NCBI GenBank assembly: GCA_020028595.1
Contig: JAIBHQ010000007.1
Span: forward strand, 1 to 13,378
Origin: Nitrospirota bacterium
GTDB lineage: Bacteria > Nitrospirota > Nitrospiria > Nitrospirales > Nitrospiraceae
Length of the DNA stretch: 13,378 nucleotides
Direction of reading: 5' to 3'
Position numbers and translations under genes: made by a program. The notes beneath the pieces were generated by a model. It worked only from the letters and a program-made list of their open reading frames with translations. It did no database searches and was not told the origin of the DNA. Position 1 is the stretch's first letter. Each line of letters begins with the position of its first letter. This document shows positions 12,431-13,378 of this stretch, in pieces.

Positions 12431-13378
12431 CGTCCACCGGTAAACAAACGGATCAGTCCGGTCGCCGCATCCGCGCCGTCACGGATGCAATCAGGAATGC
12501 CGATTCCCCGATAGGATGCCCCGGCCAGCACGAGACCGGGGTAACGATCGAGCGAACGCTGAATGGTGTCCAACCGATCCAGATGCCCGAGCGTGTATTG
12601 CGGCATGCCGCGCTCCCACCGGTTCACCTCGGCATAGGCCGGCTCGCCGGTCACGCCGGCCATGCGTTGCAAGTCCTCCCGCACACGCCGAACGAGGGCG
12701 CGGTCGTCTTCCTGCAGAATCGCTTCCCGCCCCACCCCGCCGAGATAGCAGCGCACGAGCGTCTGCGAAGCCGGCGCACGGTGCGGCCACTTCAAGGACG
12801 TCCAGGTCGCAGCCAGGAGATCGCACCGCTCCACTCGCGGCACCACAAATCCAAACCCGCTGACCTCGGCGCCGAGCGTGCCTTCTTTATAGGCCAGGGA
12901 AACGGTGGCGGTGGAGGCAAAGGGAATTGCGCCGAGTAATTCGGATGCGATCGGACTGAGCGGCCGGACCAGATCGGATGACACAAAGGCCGGCGTCGCC
13001 AGCACCACTGCATCGGCAGAAATCACCGAGCCGCTCTCCAGTGTCAGATCGTAGGTCCATCCGATCGGATGATTCGTGTTGGTCTGGCGCACGCGCATGG
13101 CCGCGACCGACTGTTGCGTCATGAGTTTCGCGCCCGCCGCGGTCAGCCGCGCCAACAACGCCCGGACCAATTCCACCAATCCGTCCTGGAGCGTCACAAA
13201 CATGGTGCGACCAGACGCTGATCCGGCCGGCCGGCTGGCCAGCATGCCACGAATCAGGCTGCCGTGCTTCCGTTCCAGATCGAGAAAGCGCGGGAAGGTC
13301 GCGCGGAGGCTGATCTGCGTGGCATCGCCCGCATAGATGCCGGCCATCAGAGGTTCGACGACCCGTTCGAACGCCTCG
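12421..13378 (-). CDS. hemG: protoporphyrinogen oxidase, C-terminal part (5' end beyond window)
   Basis: The visible 318 codons encode the C-terminal part of a HemY/HemG-type FAD-dependent oxidase, which converts protoporphyrinogen IX (or coproporphyrinogen III in some branches) to the porphyrin late in heme synthesis. The frame is open to the right edge and gives FERVVEPLMAGIYAGDATQISLRA, the family's mid-protein motif, so the ATG at 13347 is internal and not the start. Other marks are TLQDGLVELVRALL, the strand VVLATPAF and the FAD-contacting end LVLAGASYRGIGIPDCIRDG near the C-terminus. The N-terminal dinucleotide-binding motif is outside the window. The last codons and the TGA stop fall inside a heptamer repeat array, so the natural C-terminus seems to have been replaced by repeat sequence. 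hemE/hemH neighbours would be expected beyond the edge, but this cannot be seen. Confidence 0.93.
   Translation of the reverse strand, partial: EAFERVVEPLMAGIYAGDATQISLRATFPRFLDLERKHGSLIRGMLASRPAGSASGRTMFVTLQDGLVELVRALLARLTAAGAKLMTQQSVAAMRVRQTNTNHPIGWTYDLTLESGSVISADAVVLATPAFVSSDLVRPLSPIASELLGAIPFASTATVSLAYKEGTLGAEVSGFGFVVPRVERCDLLAATWTSLKWPHRAPASQTLVRCYLGGVGREAILQEDDRALVRRVREDLQRMAGVTGEPAYAEVNRWERGMPQYTLGHLDRLDTIQRSLDRYPGLVLAGASYRGIGIPDCIRDGADAATGLIRLFTGGRNQ

Overview
The window looks like a chromosomal piece of a GC-rich, Gram-negative-type bacterium, most plausibly Nitrospira or a close relative. This is inferred from the overall style of the proteins, the mix of NtrYX-type signalling, a DUF1844 protein and a HemY/HemG-type porphyrin oxidase, and the short degenerate intergenic repeats. 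No rRNA or other phylogenetic marker is present, so the assignment is tentative. No transposase, phage gene, CRISPR array or complete tRNA was found.

Layout from left to right. The first 79 bases are the 3' end of a tRNA-like RNA ending in CCA, best read as the tail of tmRNA (ssrA). A long run of minus-strand genes follows (read from high to low coordinates): DUF1844 protein, secreted TPR/metallopeptidase, NtrY-like kinase, NtrX-like sigma-54 activator, an RlmD/TrmA-family RNA methyltransferase homologue, purM, purN, a small conserved-looking protein and a SAM methyltransferase. A divergent promoter region near 9955-10053 separates this run from a two-gene plus-strand unit, mazG and a single-pass membrane protein. 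A 311-bp convergent non-coding region (11554-11864) comes next. It holds at least six inverted repeats and one perfect DnaA-box consensus. Beyond it lie an unrecognised minus-strand gene and the 3' part of hemG, which runs off the right edge.

How the genes work together. The peptidase gene and ntrY overlap by one base (stop TGA, start ATG), and ntrX follows, so the secreted TPR protease, the membrane sensor and the sigma-54 activator look like one signalling unit. purM and purN overlap by 11 bases and encode two steps of de novo purine synthesis. mazG and the membrane protein are 6 bases apart and are probably co-transcribed. hemG belongs to heme synthesis.

The most unusual points are as follows. 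(1) In the RlmD/TrmA-family protein, the position of the catalytic cysteine is a tyrosine. (2) Degenerate 7-bp and 9-bp repeat arrays, mostly arranged as mirrored halves, sit just past the ends of four genes, and one supplies the stop codon of hemG. (3) A palindrome-dense convergent intergenic region carries a DnaA-type box. (4) A secreted peptidase is translationally coupled to an NtrYX pair.
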